A stretch of DNA of 64,000 nt. It comes from Isoetes taiwanensis (Eukaryota > Streptophyta > Lycopodiopsida > Isoetales > Isoetaceae). How positions within the stretch are numbered: position 1 is the stretch's first letter; each line of letters starts with the position of its first letter. The stretch is from contig JAJEKV010000059.1 in NCBI GenBank assembly GCA_021234155.1, forward strand, positions 351,844 through 415,843, written 5' to 3'. Below, piece by piece: positions 23,868 to 33,350 of this stretch. Made by a program: the position numbers and the translations under genes. The notes under the pieces were generated by a model. The model did no database searches. It was given only the letters and a program-made list of their open reading frames with translations, and was not told the DNA's origin.

Positions 23868-25240
23868 CTCCTCAAAGAGTTCCTTCTTCTCCACCTCTTA
23901 CTCCCAAATCTTCACAAACATCCCCTTCGCCCAATAGCTTCCCTCCTCCACCTCCCCCTCCCCCCAGAGATTGGGATTTCTTTGATCCTTTCACATCTGA
24001 AGCAAGATCTAGTAACAAACCTCCCAAGTTTATCTATGGATTAAAAGGCCTTGATGGGGCTCAACGCATACCTTGGAGTTTAGTGATGGAATGGGTATGA
24101 TAGTTCTGAAAAGTGGTGACGTAAGAGAATTATCCATTATTATTCCTTTGTTTCTCTTGGACAAAAAGAATTTGGTTGAAGTTCTTAGAGAAATGGATGA
24201 ACTATTCATGAAGGCTCATGAAAGTGGAAAAGAGCTTGGACGTCTTCTTGAATCAAGAAAGATACATTATCATTCCAACTTTGTCAATCTTAGGGGTATG
24301 TTCTTTGTCTATTCTATGTTTATAAGAGTCTTTTTGCCTACCTGTCTGAGGCAAAAACTTACTTGAAATTCATATGCCAGGATTTGATTCCCACTCTAAT
24401 CGTGTATTGCAAGCTATTTCATGGGGAAATTGGTACAATAGAAGTAGCAGAAGTGCAATTGAGGATGTTGATCTTTGTGACTCAACAAGTCATTCAAATA
24501 CTCTTGATAAAATCTTTGCATGGGAAAAGAAGTTATATGACGAAGTGAAGGTATGCAATTTTGATTGCTTTTGGCTTTTTCTTATTTATTTCCAAATATG
24601 AATACATATGCAAATAATTTTCTAGGTTTTTGAAATCAAGGCGAAAGTGGAGTACGAGAAAAGAGTGCTCGCTAAGAAGCCGAGGATTCTAGAGGAGATT
24701 ATGAAGCAATCGACAACACACGGTCTGCTATTAAAGCATCACAGACACGGATAATGGTTGCACTTGAAGGTGTTGCCACTGCTACAAAAAATATTCAAAA
24801 GCTGAGAGATGAAGAACTCTATCCGCAACTTCTTGAGCTCTTGGAAGGGTAAAATTTACATCTGTTGCTACTTAGATTTGATGATGTTTTCATATTCTTG
24901 ACATGAAAAAGTTAATGAAAATTGCAGGCTTATGGGAATGTGGGTAGGCCTTTATCATTGCCATTTGAGCAACATAGAGTAGTCATGCAAATGAAGGCAA
25001 AGTGGAATGCGTTGGAAGAGATGAAGCAACCACAAACCTTCTTCGCGAGACTACACCTTAGCTTGGAAGCGACACTTGATGAATGGTATGTCACATTTCA
25101 CGATTTTATTTACTTATGGCCGGGATTACTTGCACAATTTGAGTGGATGGCTCAAGATGAGTCTTGAACCACTTGAACTTGATGAGAGGAGCTTGGAATC
25201 TCCTATGAGACCATCAATCCCTCCGATTCATGGTGGCATT
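23868..25240 (+). pseudogene. DUF630/DUF632 (NRG2-like) gene, broken
   Basis: These plant proteins (NITRATE REGULATORY GENE 2-like) have a Pro-rich linker and a coiled-coil DUF632 domain; some act in nitrate signalling. Seen here: a Ser/Pro-rich stretch, PPPPPPPPRDWDFFDPF (23930-23990), then LVEVLREMDELFMKAHESGK and HYHSNFVNLRG with donor GTATG at 24296. After acceptor TGCCAG at 24381 comes SHSNTLDKIFAWEKKLYDEVK, with a GTATGC donor at 24551. After TTTCTAG come YEKRV, a frame break, then DYEAIDNTRSAIKASQTRI and KLRDEELYPQLLELLEG. The next exon starts LMGMW and soon stops, and the carboxyl part has DYLHNLSGWLKMSLEPLEL. Splice sites are kept, but frameshifts near 24700 and 24985 and a missing 5' half make it a pseudogene. 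Confidence 0.82.
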
Positions 25241-25244
25241 GGCA

Positions 25245-25465
25245 GGGGTTTTTTCCTTTTTTTGATGAGGAAACAAGTTGGAGAGGCTACTGTACAAACA
25301 ATTGCAGATAATACATTGGCACATTTTTTCCTTTTTTTGATGAGGAAACAAGTTGGAGAGGCTATTGTACAGACAATTGCAGATAATACATTGGCATATT
25401 TTTTCCTTTTTTTGATAAGGGAACAAGTTGGAGAGGCTATTGTACAGACAATTGCTTTATTAGAC
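25245..25465 (+). repeat. Tandem 75-bp repeat fused to the DUF632 pseudogene
   Basis: Three copies of a 75-bp unit start at about 25247, 25322 and 25397. Because 75 is a multiple of three, the frame stays open and encodes FFLFLMRKQVGEA.VQTIADNTLA three times. This follows directly after the IPPIHGG segment where the DUF632 protein should end, so it is a later insertion or expansion. Confidence 0.8.
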
Positions 25466-25712
25466 AGTTGCTTTATTAATGTTAACATCACACATTCCAT
25501 TCCATTCCATTCCATTCGACACAATCACATGTGAATTCTCAAGTTCAATATAATTGTTCAAGTGCATGATATTACATTATGCTTTAATATTATAGTTACT
25601 CATATTTCATTTTACTATATGTAGCATAATAACATAACACATATTGCTACATGTCTGTTATATTCTCACGTCTGTTTTTTTTTATGGCCCGAAGGGCCAA
25701 AAATTTTTTTTA
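25466..25712. other. AT-rich spacer with (ATTCC)n
   Basis: A short (ATTCC)n microsatellite lies at 25496-25517. The rest is featureless up to the foldback arm. Confidence 0.4.
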
Positions 25713-25754
25713 GTATAATAACCAACACATAACTACCATTGACATTAATAAATA

Positions 25755-25790
25755 CTAGTAATGGTGCCCAGCGTTGCTGGGCATAGGTTG
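25755..25790 (-). other. Helitron 3' terminus: hairpin plus CTAG
   Basis: Minus-strand reading: TATGCCCAGCAACGCTGGGC, then ACCATTA, then CTAG. Stem of 7 bp. Related termini occur at 50871-50904 (minus) and 55686-55717 (plus). Confidence 0.85.
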
Positions 25791-26447
25791 GAAGTCTGTA
25801 AATGTTTTGACCGCAATGAGAAAAGTGTGCAGTAATCTTTTATTATAACAAAAATATCCAAACATAGTAGCAGTGCTTAGCTCATAAGTACCCGCATGTA
25901 TATCACCTTTACTGTAAGAATGATCCCATGGTGTTGGTATTCTATCGATCGCCTTCAGTGTAATTTTATGTGACCGTGAGCAGGATCGGGCTTCAAAATT
26001 GCATCAAAGCTTTCAGAAATCCCAGGACAATTTTGAGGGATCAAAGTTTGGCCTAAGTTCCCTCTGTTCCCTAAGGGTAGATGAGCCGATTTATAGTAAA
26101 GACTTATTAAGATCAACTGTATTAATATAGAGGACCAAATAAACCAATGTTATCAAAATCAAATCCAAGCATAAGTAGAACTCAATTGGCAACGCATATC
26201 TTAAATAATTTCATGATTGATAGGTATTGTTAGTCATCAGTACAATTCTAGCACATGCAACTCTAAAAAATAATTATAACCCCTTCCCCCTCTCCCCCCC
26301 TCCCGTTTTGGGGATTATTGCATATAAATTGGAAAATATATTTATTAGGTTATGCCTTACACTATACCATAAAATGGGCACACTAACATAATCTATGCTC
26401 AAAGATGGCTGGGATTTGGGAACCCTCAGAATATTGCCAACCTGTGC

Positions 26448-26707
26448 AAATATTGGGAGTATATGCATTTGCTTACAGTAATTTTTGGGCCGTTGAATCA
26501 TTTTGGAAACCTCTACATTGCAAATATCGATGCAAATATTGGGAGTATATGCATTTGCTACTGATAATTTTTGGGCCGTTGAATCATTTTGGAAACCTCT
26601 ACATTGCAAATATCGATGTCCGTGAGTTCTTGATGTTGTGTGTTAAATCTCATATTATCACTCTCTTTTTGATGTTGTGTGCGAAATCTCATATTATCAC
26701 TCTCTTT
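26448..26707 (+). repeat. Two tandem duplications inside the Helitron
   Basis: A unit of about 80 bp containing AATATTGGGAGTATATGCAT and TTTTGGAAACCTCTACATTG occurs twice (about 26448-26528 and 26530-26616). It is followed by a 38-bp unit, TTGATGTTGTGTGNNAAATC, also twice. Confidence 0.8.
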
Positions 26708-27469
26708 TGTTGCTTGTATATGAACGTGAATGTGATGTGGCTATGGATATGTTAACAACATCATGTAACTTTTGAAGGCATTGTATTTATTGCATTTATT
26801 GTGTTTTCTAATGTGATTGTAGACAAATTTTGTTCATTGTGTGTTGCACCTTTGTAGCTATCTTGAAAAATACTTTGCACCATTAATTAGAGCTACCTTT
26901 AAAAGTACTTAGATGATGCTAATTGTGTGTGCAATTAAATATTAAACCCTGTGTTCATGGCTCTTGCCGTTTAGAAAAGAAACATTGCAAAAGACTAAAT
27001 GTGGGCTTGATGAATTTTCTTGAATAAAGATGGACTTAATGATTTTTTTTTTTAATATATGTATTGCATGTGTGCCTAATGTAATATCTGTAGGAAATGA
27101 GATTCTCGCTTTTTAACCATTGACAACAAATATATGATAAGTCACATTCCAAATATTACCTTCCAAGTTGGCTACATTTTGTTTATGCTCGGTGTCAAAT
27201 TTATAAAAAGAAGACTAAGTTCTTGATTTTTTTTTAGTGACCCCATAAAGTCCATCCGAAGCTTGGGATATGAAAGTTGCTACATGATGATAGTGCATGC
27301 GTGCCCTAACTTATGAAACGATTTTCAGATCAGCTTTTTTTTTTGATAAAAATGCATGAAGACGTGAGAGTAATCGAAAAGGACAAACATTTTATTGGTG
27401 AAAGGCAAATGCAAAGAACATCTTTGGGCGTGGAGAAATACTTGTCTCCCCGTTATCATCTATAAAAAC

Positions 27470-27950
27470 CGCCACCATAGATATAGCCGTAAAATACATT
27501 AAGAATGAAAATTATGAACAGGGGAAGGAACTTGCCACCGGGATACCTAGCCACAAGGTCATCAACAATAGGTTGCAATAGATGAGGCTTGTACTCTAAA
27601 GTCACAAAATTGACCATGAGTTGTAGATCCCTCGTCTTTGCATGGCTGAAAAAAGAAGGTTTGAAAGCTTAAAAGCAATATAAGAGCAAGACATCATCAA
27701 TAAAAGAAAATATTCATGAAACTTAAAAACTATACTTCAACCACAACATACAATGATGTATTACCGTCCGGTTCGAATCATAAGATGCCTTAAAACCCCG
27801 ATGTGTGCGTAGTATCATATGGGGGCATTTTATCCGCATTATTTTCCCAAAATCGTGGAAATGATCAAATATCTGCAGACACAAAAACATCTTTTTGTGT
27901 AAGGCCTTCATCAACTACAAAATGCTTGTCCGATAGAGTCAAGTAAATTG
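27470..27950 (-). pseudogene. Unidentified captured gene fragment in the Helitron
   Basis: The minus strand reads RDLQLMVNFVTLEYKPHLLQ and then PIVDDLVARYPGGKFLP (about 27650-27510). Upstream it reads HFVVDEGLTQKDVFVSADIF and FDHFHDFGKIMRIKCPHM, across a frame change. The composition looks like real protein, and the orientation matches the Helitron, as expected for captured host exons. I do not recognise the parent gene. Confidence 0.3.
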
Positions 27951-29600
27951 CACTCTCTCAAAGAAGCTAAGATGCTTGCAAGAGATTCAACTTTAAACAA
28001 ATGCAAGTCAAAAGACAACTCAATCGGTGAATTTTTAGCAAGAAGATTCCCATTTGGCCTCCAATTTTGGCAAGCACATGGCATCATTGTGAATGATCTT
28101 ATATCGCGCCCACATTAACCGTTCTATTTTTACTTGTATTTATTATCTCCGGTTCTTTTTTCGTGCACTCCCCTAAGCCACATGAAAGGAATTATCATTG
28201 ACTTAATAACTTCCACATAATCCAATAATAGATGCATGCATGCATTAAGCACAAATCTTTACCCTGGTTGGCTATACCATCCCGAAGCAAACACTTGTTT
28301 TATGTTTAATATCTTGTCATATCGACCGGTGCATGGAGACCAAGTGCAAATTCGTGATAAGGCCGTAATTCACCCCTCGCTTTTCCACCTTTACATAGTC
28401 ATCCGATGGTGTCCATCTTTGTGTGCCAAATGAAAACTCCATCTGCTTGTCACCTTGAAGAGGGCAAAGTCAAACACAGCCAAAATTCACTATGAGAGAT
28501 GCACGAATTGCTACCGAAGCTCCCCCACCTTCTTCCCGGTGGTTATGCCCATGTTAGTCTACTTTGCCTACACTATCTAATGGAGTGTGGTCGAAGTTAA
28601 ACTATGGCTACGTAAAAGACCTAATACAGAATTCTTGTTTTTGTAGCAAGCTTGACAACACTATGCTCTTTCCAAGACTTCTTAACTATTATGCGTGGAT
28701 ACCAAAGAGCTCAAAGATCCCGCCATTCCAAACTTGTAAGCTTATCATTCCCTTGACAAAGTCCAAAAAGCGTAAATGTATCTTAAATGCATACCTTGTT
28801 GCGGTAATGATATTTTTGTGCGTGCCACGATTGGTTTGAAGTATGTTTGTACCACTACTTTTCGAATGTGCTTGAATTCAAAATGTCCCACACGTGAAAT
28901 GAGTGATATACCGATCTTCCTTTCAAAACAAGTCGAGCCTCATGTATGCCAAGGCACGGGTCTTGCAACCCCACAATCCTTGGCATATTGACATGGGGGG
29001 ACCATTGCATTATCATGGGGTTCAATTGTCTTCAATTTTTGAGCCTAAAGGAATATGAAGAATACGACAACACCGGAATGAAGAAGGTAGAAGGAAAACC
29101 ACGAGAACTTGCACCGACGACTGAAGCCGGATGGTTGCAACCCGAGCCGATTTCAAGATGCGAAAAATCCGCAAACATCCGAAGTGTAAAAACAAAGAAA
29201 TGCGGAAGATGTAATTGCAAGAATAACTCGGAGAATATAAGACTTCAAGATATACCGAGATCAGAGGCGCCCATAACAACACCCAATAACCCCTGTGTTT
29301 TTTTTTAAGGGTAAAAAAGGGATAAGAGGAAGAGCCCGCACAAAACCATCGATTCTGGAAGAGGGTTTGAAGCAATGCACTCAAAATTTGTTTCAAGTTA
29401 AATAGTCTCTTTCAAGGCTTGGAGAGCTCAAAGTTAGGGGCAAGACGTCCCAGCTCGCAGACCGCCCAAAGCTCTACAACCGTTGAAACCTAAAAAAAAA
29501 AGAGATGAGAAGAGAAGAAATCTTGGCCGTGCAATGTCGATGGATCTCAGCCGTCCAAATTAGGGCTGGGTCCAACACTTACACAATAACATTATTATAT
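27951..29600. other. Helitron interior without assigned genes
   Basis: Short plus-strand frames at 28236-29308 are not recognisable. Near 29505-29560 the subterminal CCGTCCAAATTAGGGCTGGG resembles the 5' subterminal DNA at 52590-52620 and 40500-40560, linking three ends of one Helitron family. Confidence 0.4.
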
Positions 29601-29995
29601 AGGATAACCATTGAATCCAACACATTTAAATTAAAATCCCCCTTAAACCCCCTTTGGTTTGGGTGCATATTCACACGGGGGGTGACGTAGGGCAGCGAGA
29701 GCCCTCATAATTGTATTTTGCACGTACGAAATCTTATAGTATTTTGCGAATCTTGTTATACAGTATAGCAAATCTTGTACTTGCATACCCCACAAATGAG
29801 GAACTTTACGTACGGTGTAGATTAAGGAATATGGGGCGAATATGCCAATCCGACAGCTCTCGATGCCCGGAGTCACCCCCCGTGTGAATATGCACCCAAA
29901 CCAAAGGGGGTTTAAGGGGGATTTTAATTTAAATGTGTTGGATCCAATGGTTATATTTATTAATGTCAATGGTAGTTATGTGTTGGTTATTATAC

Positions 29996-30592
29996 CATGA
30001 TGCAGCCAATCCTGGCTAAACTCTAGGCATCCAAAATTTCCCCCCTTTTGGAATGGCTAAATTCTTTTTTTCCTTAAAAAATTATCTTTATTAACTTTAG
30101 CCACAAAATTTGACTAAAGGTCTAAAAAATAGCCATTTGACGAATTTTAGCCACTCTTTAATACCCTGCTCTACAATATATAATTTTTGAACTTTGGAAA
30201 CCGTTATTTTAATATGCACCACTACAATCTGTTCTGTTCCCATCGCTAGCTAATTATTCACAAGTTTGATACCACATGTCCATCAACTCTATACAACATA
30301 ATTTCTAAGTAATATCATATCTCTGGATTATACACATACTTAGGCTTTTTATCTACATGTTTCCAACATATATAGAATTCAAACATTGCTCAGCAACAAA
30401 GCAACAACGCTGCTGGGCATCATTTCTAATACAATACGAAAGTGGATTGATGCACTCATTTCCCTAAACACTTGCGATCTCTAATCCTAGAAACTTGATG
30501 ACTAGGACGGACACCTAAGCTAGATTCTTAATGACTCATCATACTCTTAACAACATCCTAGCATTGCAAATTCCCACCAACAAAAAAAGTCC
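29996..30592. other. AT-rich spacer with a possible second Helitron 3' end
   Basis: On the plus strand at about 30393-30429, CAGCA-ACAACGC-TGCTG is followed by GGCATCATTT and CTAA, then T. This resembles the other Helitron ends (GCTGGGCACCATTACTAG) but is degenerate. Nothing else is assigned. Confidence 0.3.
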
Positions 30593-31435
30593 TCAAGAAG
30601 GGACGTTGGCGTTAATGGAATCAACAAATTGGGACACAGGCACCGGGCTGGCAGCTGCTAGTGCATCTGCATTGGCGACTACAATTGGACTCAAGATCAT
30701 ATAGCTGTAGCTCATCATTTCAACCTTCTGCTTTTGCACAGTTGATTTGCCGCTAGTGTGCGTCTCCATGATAACGCTGCTCCAAAATACAGTTGCCACT
30801 GGATAAGGTTTACCGATGGCATCTCCATTGATTCGATACACACTGTACAGAGTCTTGGCCACCTTTTCTGAAGATGAGGAGCCCAGGGTCTCGATTGCAG
30901 ATTGGATCATATTTGTAAGTCCCGTAGCCACCTCCTTGGCATTTGATGCACCCATTATGGACTCAACAGATTCAATGAAGCCAGAAATTGCATTGAGGAG
31001 AGGCTTGCAGTCGATAGAGCTGTGCTCATAGGAATCACGTTGAGATTTCTCAAGGGACAAGTAGGAACCATAGTTGGTAAGCTCTCTCAGAAACGAGTCG
31101 AAGCCTTTGGCTTCGTCCTCGGGAGGAGTGGTAGGCGAGTTGGGCACGTAGCCCACGCTCACCATAGCTGTGCTGAAAAATGTAGAAATAACATTCTCGT
31201 GATATTTCTCATCGGAGAATATTGTGGCATTTGGAGGAGGAGGATAGCCGGACTTGATGGTGCCATTACTAACTGCAAGAGTACCGGCAGTGTTCTCAGC
31301 AGAGAGAGGATGAAGGAAAGGCTGGGCGGATGAAGGTTCTGCTCTAGTGGGCGGTAGCTTGGCGGGCTTACGCTGAAACAATTCCTTGTTACATCGTGCT
31401 TGCTCTGGAGTCAACAGCAGGATCTTAGAAGCCAT
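30593..31435 (-). CDS. Unrecognised 280-residue protein, paralogue A
   Basis: Intact single-exon frame. It pairs with the gene at 32556-33350. Shared blocks, in order: an N-terminal LLLTPEQARCNKEL (LLLTAEQARRNLEL in the partner); PPPPNATIFSDEKYHENVIS leading into STFFSTAMVSVGYVPN; EAKGFDSFLRELTNYGSYLSL; DCKPLLNAISGFIESV; and a C-terminal SYSYMILSPIVVANADALAA. There is no signal peptide, membrane helix or zinc motif. The N-terminal 60 residues are Pro/Lys-rich and probably disordered; the rest looks like a compact alpha/beta domain. A TATA box (31500-31508) sits about 65 bp upstream of this ATG, which supports the start. I cannot name the family; a small pore-forming or defence-type fold is one idea to test by structure prediction, not a claim. 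Conserved blocks between diverged copies imply selection. Confidence 0.75.
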   Translation of the reverse strand: MASKILLLTPEQARCNKELFQRKPAKLPPTRAEPSSAQPFLHPLSAENTAGTLAVSNGTIKSGYPPPPNATIFSDEKYHENVISTFFSTAMVSVGYVPNSPTTPPEDEAKGFDSFLRELTNYGSYLSLEKSQRDSYEHSSIDCKPLLNAISGFIESVESIMGASNAKEVATGLTNMIQSAIETLGSSSSEKVAKTLYSVYRINGDAIGKPYPVATVFWSSVIMETHTSGKSTVQKQKVEMMSYSYMILSPIVVANADALAAASPVPVSQFVDSINANVPS

Positions 31436-31498
31436 TTGGAAATTGCAATGCTAGAAAAGGCCGCTGAGACGATATGAGACTTCATGAATGCCCAGGCT

Positions 31499-31508
31499 CT
31501 TTATAAAG
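31499..31508 (-). promoter_or_regulatory. TATA box of paralogue A
   Basis: CTTTATAAAG, about 65 bp upstream of the ATG at 31435, at normal plant TATA-to-start distance allowing a 30-40 base leader. Confidence 0.6.
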
Positions 31509-31509
31509 G

Positions 31510-32154
31510 AATTCCCGAGTCCTCTTCATCGTAGGGAGGAATTGCAGATGGCCTCACATGGGACAATCCGATAAGAACAATCTGAATTAGCGAGTGTATT
31601 ATTGTGCCTCCATGAGTACAGTGGTCCATCCTTTCTTTTTACTATTACAGAGCTGTACAATGCTCCGGCTGCCAGAGCTTCACATGGCACCGTACTATAA
31701 GTTACTGTAGAAAGAAATTTTTATCAATCGATAAGAACAATCCGAATAAGTTAGACGATTGTATTGTGCTTATTGTAAATGAATCAACCCCCATTGGTAC
31801 AGTGAGTGATCCATCTTCTCTTGGTGGCAGAAACGTGACCGTTGGAGATCCTGGGATAGAATCCAACCCTTATGATCACAACACGTTCACATGGGCTGTC
31901 TCAGAGAGGTACCGCCACACTTATCCTTCTCGTGAAGCACGAACAATTTCCCAAAAATTTGTTTGGAGGAACTTTTGTAGATGGCTCCATCTTCAGGATT
32001 GATTTTACAGTGTCACATGGCACCACGTACGGAAGCCCCCTTTAATACATGGTTGGGATGATTTCCCGTTCAGATCCTTGGACTATTACATACGGATGTC
32101 CCCTTTAATGCATGGTTGGGATGATTTCCCGTGCAGATCCTTGGAGGAGCGCAG
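31510..32154. other. Divergent intergenic region, left part
   Basis: GATAAGAACAATCNGAAT occurs twice (31569 and 31731). CATGGTTGGGATGATTTCCC also occurs twice (32049 and 32111), each copy with CCCCTTTAAT just upstream. Local duplications seem to have built this spacer. Confidence 0.5.
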
Positions 32155-32320
32155 TAAATATCGGACGCTGACATGTTATACCCACGGGCATATCCGTGGT
32201 ATATCCGTGTGTTTAACAAATTATAGCCACGCCCAAAAAAAAATTACACGGCGTTTTCGTGGACTTAGCGGATTTTTTGCCATTTAAGGCTGGGTATAAC
32301 ATGTCAGTGTCCGACATTTA
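32155..32320. mobile_element. Small MITE of about 166 bp in the gene-pair promoter region
   Basis: TAAATATCGGACGCTGACAT leading on to GTTATACCCA (32155-32184) is an imperfect inverted copy of 32291-32320, with about two mismatches in 30. The interior repeats ATATCCGTG. GGTAAAT-TCGGACACTGACATG ends resemble small Mutator-type plant elements (impression only). No clear target duplication. Confidence 0.6.
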
Positions 32321-32416
32321 CCCCGATGGATCCTTGGACTATTATATTGTAGATGGCTCCATCTTCAGGATCGCTTCGAATCAGCTTCACATTGCACCGA
32401 CGTACGGATAAAGTAA

Positions 32417-32445
32417 GGATCGCTTCACCGCGTATGAAGCGATCC
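32417..32445. promoter_or_regulatory. Perfect 11-bp hairpin upstream of paralogue B
   Basis: GGATCGCTTCA at 32417-32427, loop CCGCGTA, TGAAGCGATCC at 32435-32445. A further GGATCGCTTC lies near 32368. It lies 111 bp before the ATG of paralogue B, so a regulatory role is possible but unproven. Confidence 0.5.
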
Positions 32446-32462
32446 TCTTAAAAGATAAGGAT

Positions 32463-32470
32463 CACGTGGC
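32463..32470 (+). promoter_or_regulatory. G-box/ABRE-like CACGTGGC
   Basis: CACGTGGC lies 86 bp upstream of the ATG at 32556. In plants this core binds bZIP and bHLH factors and is typical of ABA- or light-responsive promoters. Position fits a proximal promoter element; function is inferred. Confidence 0.5.
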
Positions 32471-32555
32471 AAAGTCTCATTTACTTGTTTGATAAGAAGA
32501 GCCATTGCAAACTGCAATAGACAAGAGTAAGATCAAGTAGATTGTAGGCTGAGGG

Positions 32556-33350
32556 ATGGCTCCTCTGCTTCTGACTGCCGAGCAAGCTCGCCGTAACTTA
32601 GAATTGTTGAAATATGAAGGTGGCAAGAAGACCAAGGGGAAAGCAGAGCATGATCTTCTTGAGGGGGCCGCTAGCATAGGCGAGGCCATTAGCCGAGCTA
32701 GTGCGCTCAACTTGCCCGAAAGGACCTCCCCTCCTCCTTCAAACGTGGAGACTTTTCAGAATCCAAAGCTTCACGTTGATGTGCTTTCCACTTTTCTGGC
32801 CACAGCCATGGTGAGTGTCAACTATATCCCCAATGCAAGCGCGGATGCTGCAGCCGAAGCCAAAGGATTCGGAGAGCTCCTTTCAGCCCTGGTTGGCTTT
32901 GGGAGCTACATGCCCCTAGTACGCTCCGAAAAACAAGAATTTAGCTATGATGGCAAAGGAGACTGTAAGGCACTGCTGAAGGAGATTGCTTCATTTGTTG
33001 GTGAAAGTGGCATTGCGGAGCCGACCATCGTCATTCGACAGCTCCTAATTCAAGCTTCTTCATTGACTAGCATGAAAGAGACTCAGACTATGTTTGTTGG
33101 GTATCATTTTGTGGGGGCAGACAGCAACCCAGCGCTCTACATATTCCATGGCGTTGCCAAAATGTTACGCTCAGATCTTGGTAAAAGTATGGCAACCGCC
33201 GACCAGTCCATCGTCGTTCGCTCCTACAAATATGAAATCTTGAGTAACCTTGTGAGTAGCATGGCTGAGGCATTGGCTACTATCACTGTAGTCCCTGCAG
33301 AGACCCTTACCAAAACCATCAACGAGCTCTTCCTGCTCCCCACTAACTAG
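32556..33350 (+). CDS. Unrecognised 264-residue protein, paralogue B
   Basis: Intact single-exon frame, head to head with paralogue A. Residues 4-17 are LLLTAEQARRNLEL. A Lys/Glu-rich variable stretch follows to residue 60. Then come PPPSNVETFQNPKLHVDVLS and STFLATAMVSVNYIPN (about 65-95), AEAKGFGELLSALVGFGSYM (about 105-125), DCKALLKEIASFVGESG, MFVGYHFVGADSNPALYIFH (about 182-202) and SYKYEILSNLVSSMAEALAT near the C terminus. There is no signal peptide or transmembrane segment. The start is supported by a conserved N-terminal motif shared with paralogue A. Divergence is large while length and block order hold, so the pair is an old duplication. Function unknown. Confidence 0.75.
   Translation: MAPLLLTAEQARRNLELLKYEGGKKTKGKAEHDLLEGAASIGEAISRASALNLPERTSPPPSNVETFQNPKLHVDVLSTFLATAMVSVNYIPNASADAAAEAKGFGELLSALVGFGSYMPLVRSEKQEFSYDGKGDCKALLKEIASFVGESGIAEPTIVIRQLLIQASSLTSMKETQTMFVGYHFVGADSNPALYIFHGVAKMLRSDLGKSMATADQSIVVRSYKYEILSNLVSSMAEALATITVVPAETLTKTINELFLLPTN

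Larger units (their letters stand above)
25755..29604 (-). mobile_element. Helitron, minus orientation, 3850 bp, non-autonomous
   Basis: On the minus strand the element starts TCCTATATAATAATG at 29604 and ends with hairpin GCCCAGC-AAC-GCTGGGC, ten spacer bases and CTAG at 25755. It sits between A and T of the foldback arm, and the opposite arm shows the uninterrupted site AATAAATA|TAACCATTGG. TC start, CTRR end, terminal hairpin, A|T target and no target duplication together define a Helitron. No Rep/helicase gene is visible, so it needs a partner. Inside are tandem duplications (26448-26707) and degenerate coding-like DNA on the minus strand (27470-27950). Confidence 0.88.
25713..29995. mobile_element. 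Foldback/MITE element of about 430 bp, split by a Helitron
   Basis: The right arm (about 29865-29995) is the reverse complement of a left arm made of 25713-25754 plus 29605-29690. Both contain TATAATAACCAACACATAAC at the outside and CCCCTTTGGTTTGGGTGCAT further in. The arms are about 130 bp and nearly identical, with a spacer of about 170 bp. The left arm is interrupted after ATTAATAAATA by 3850 bp of Helitron; the right arm is uninterrupted. Confidence 0.8.

Noticed and set aside
25214-25534. Minus-strand frames of 70 and 98 residues
   Set aside because: Mirror images of the 75-bp tandem repeat; the plus strand continues the DUF632 remnant.
28946-29308. 120-residue plus-strand frame in the Helitron
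   Set aside because: Opposite to the Helitron's orientation, and a minus-strand frame covers the same bases; no motif seen.
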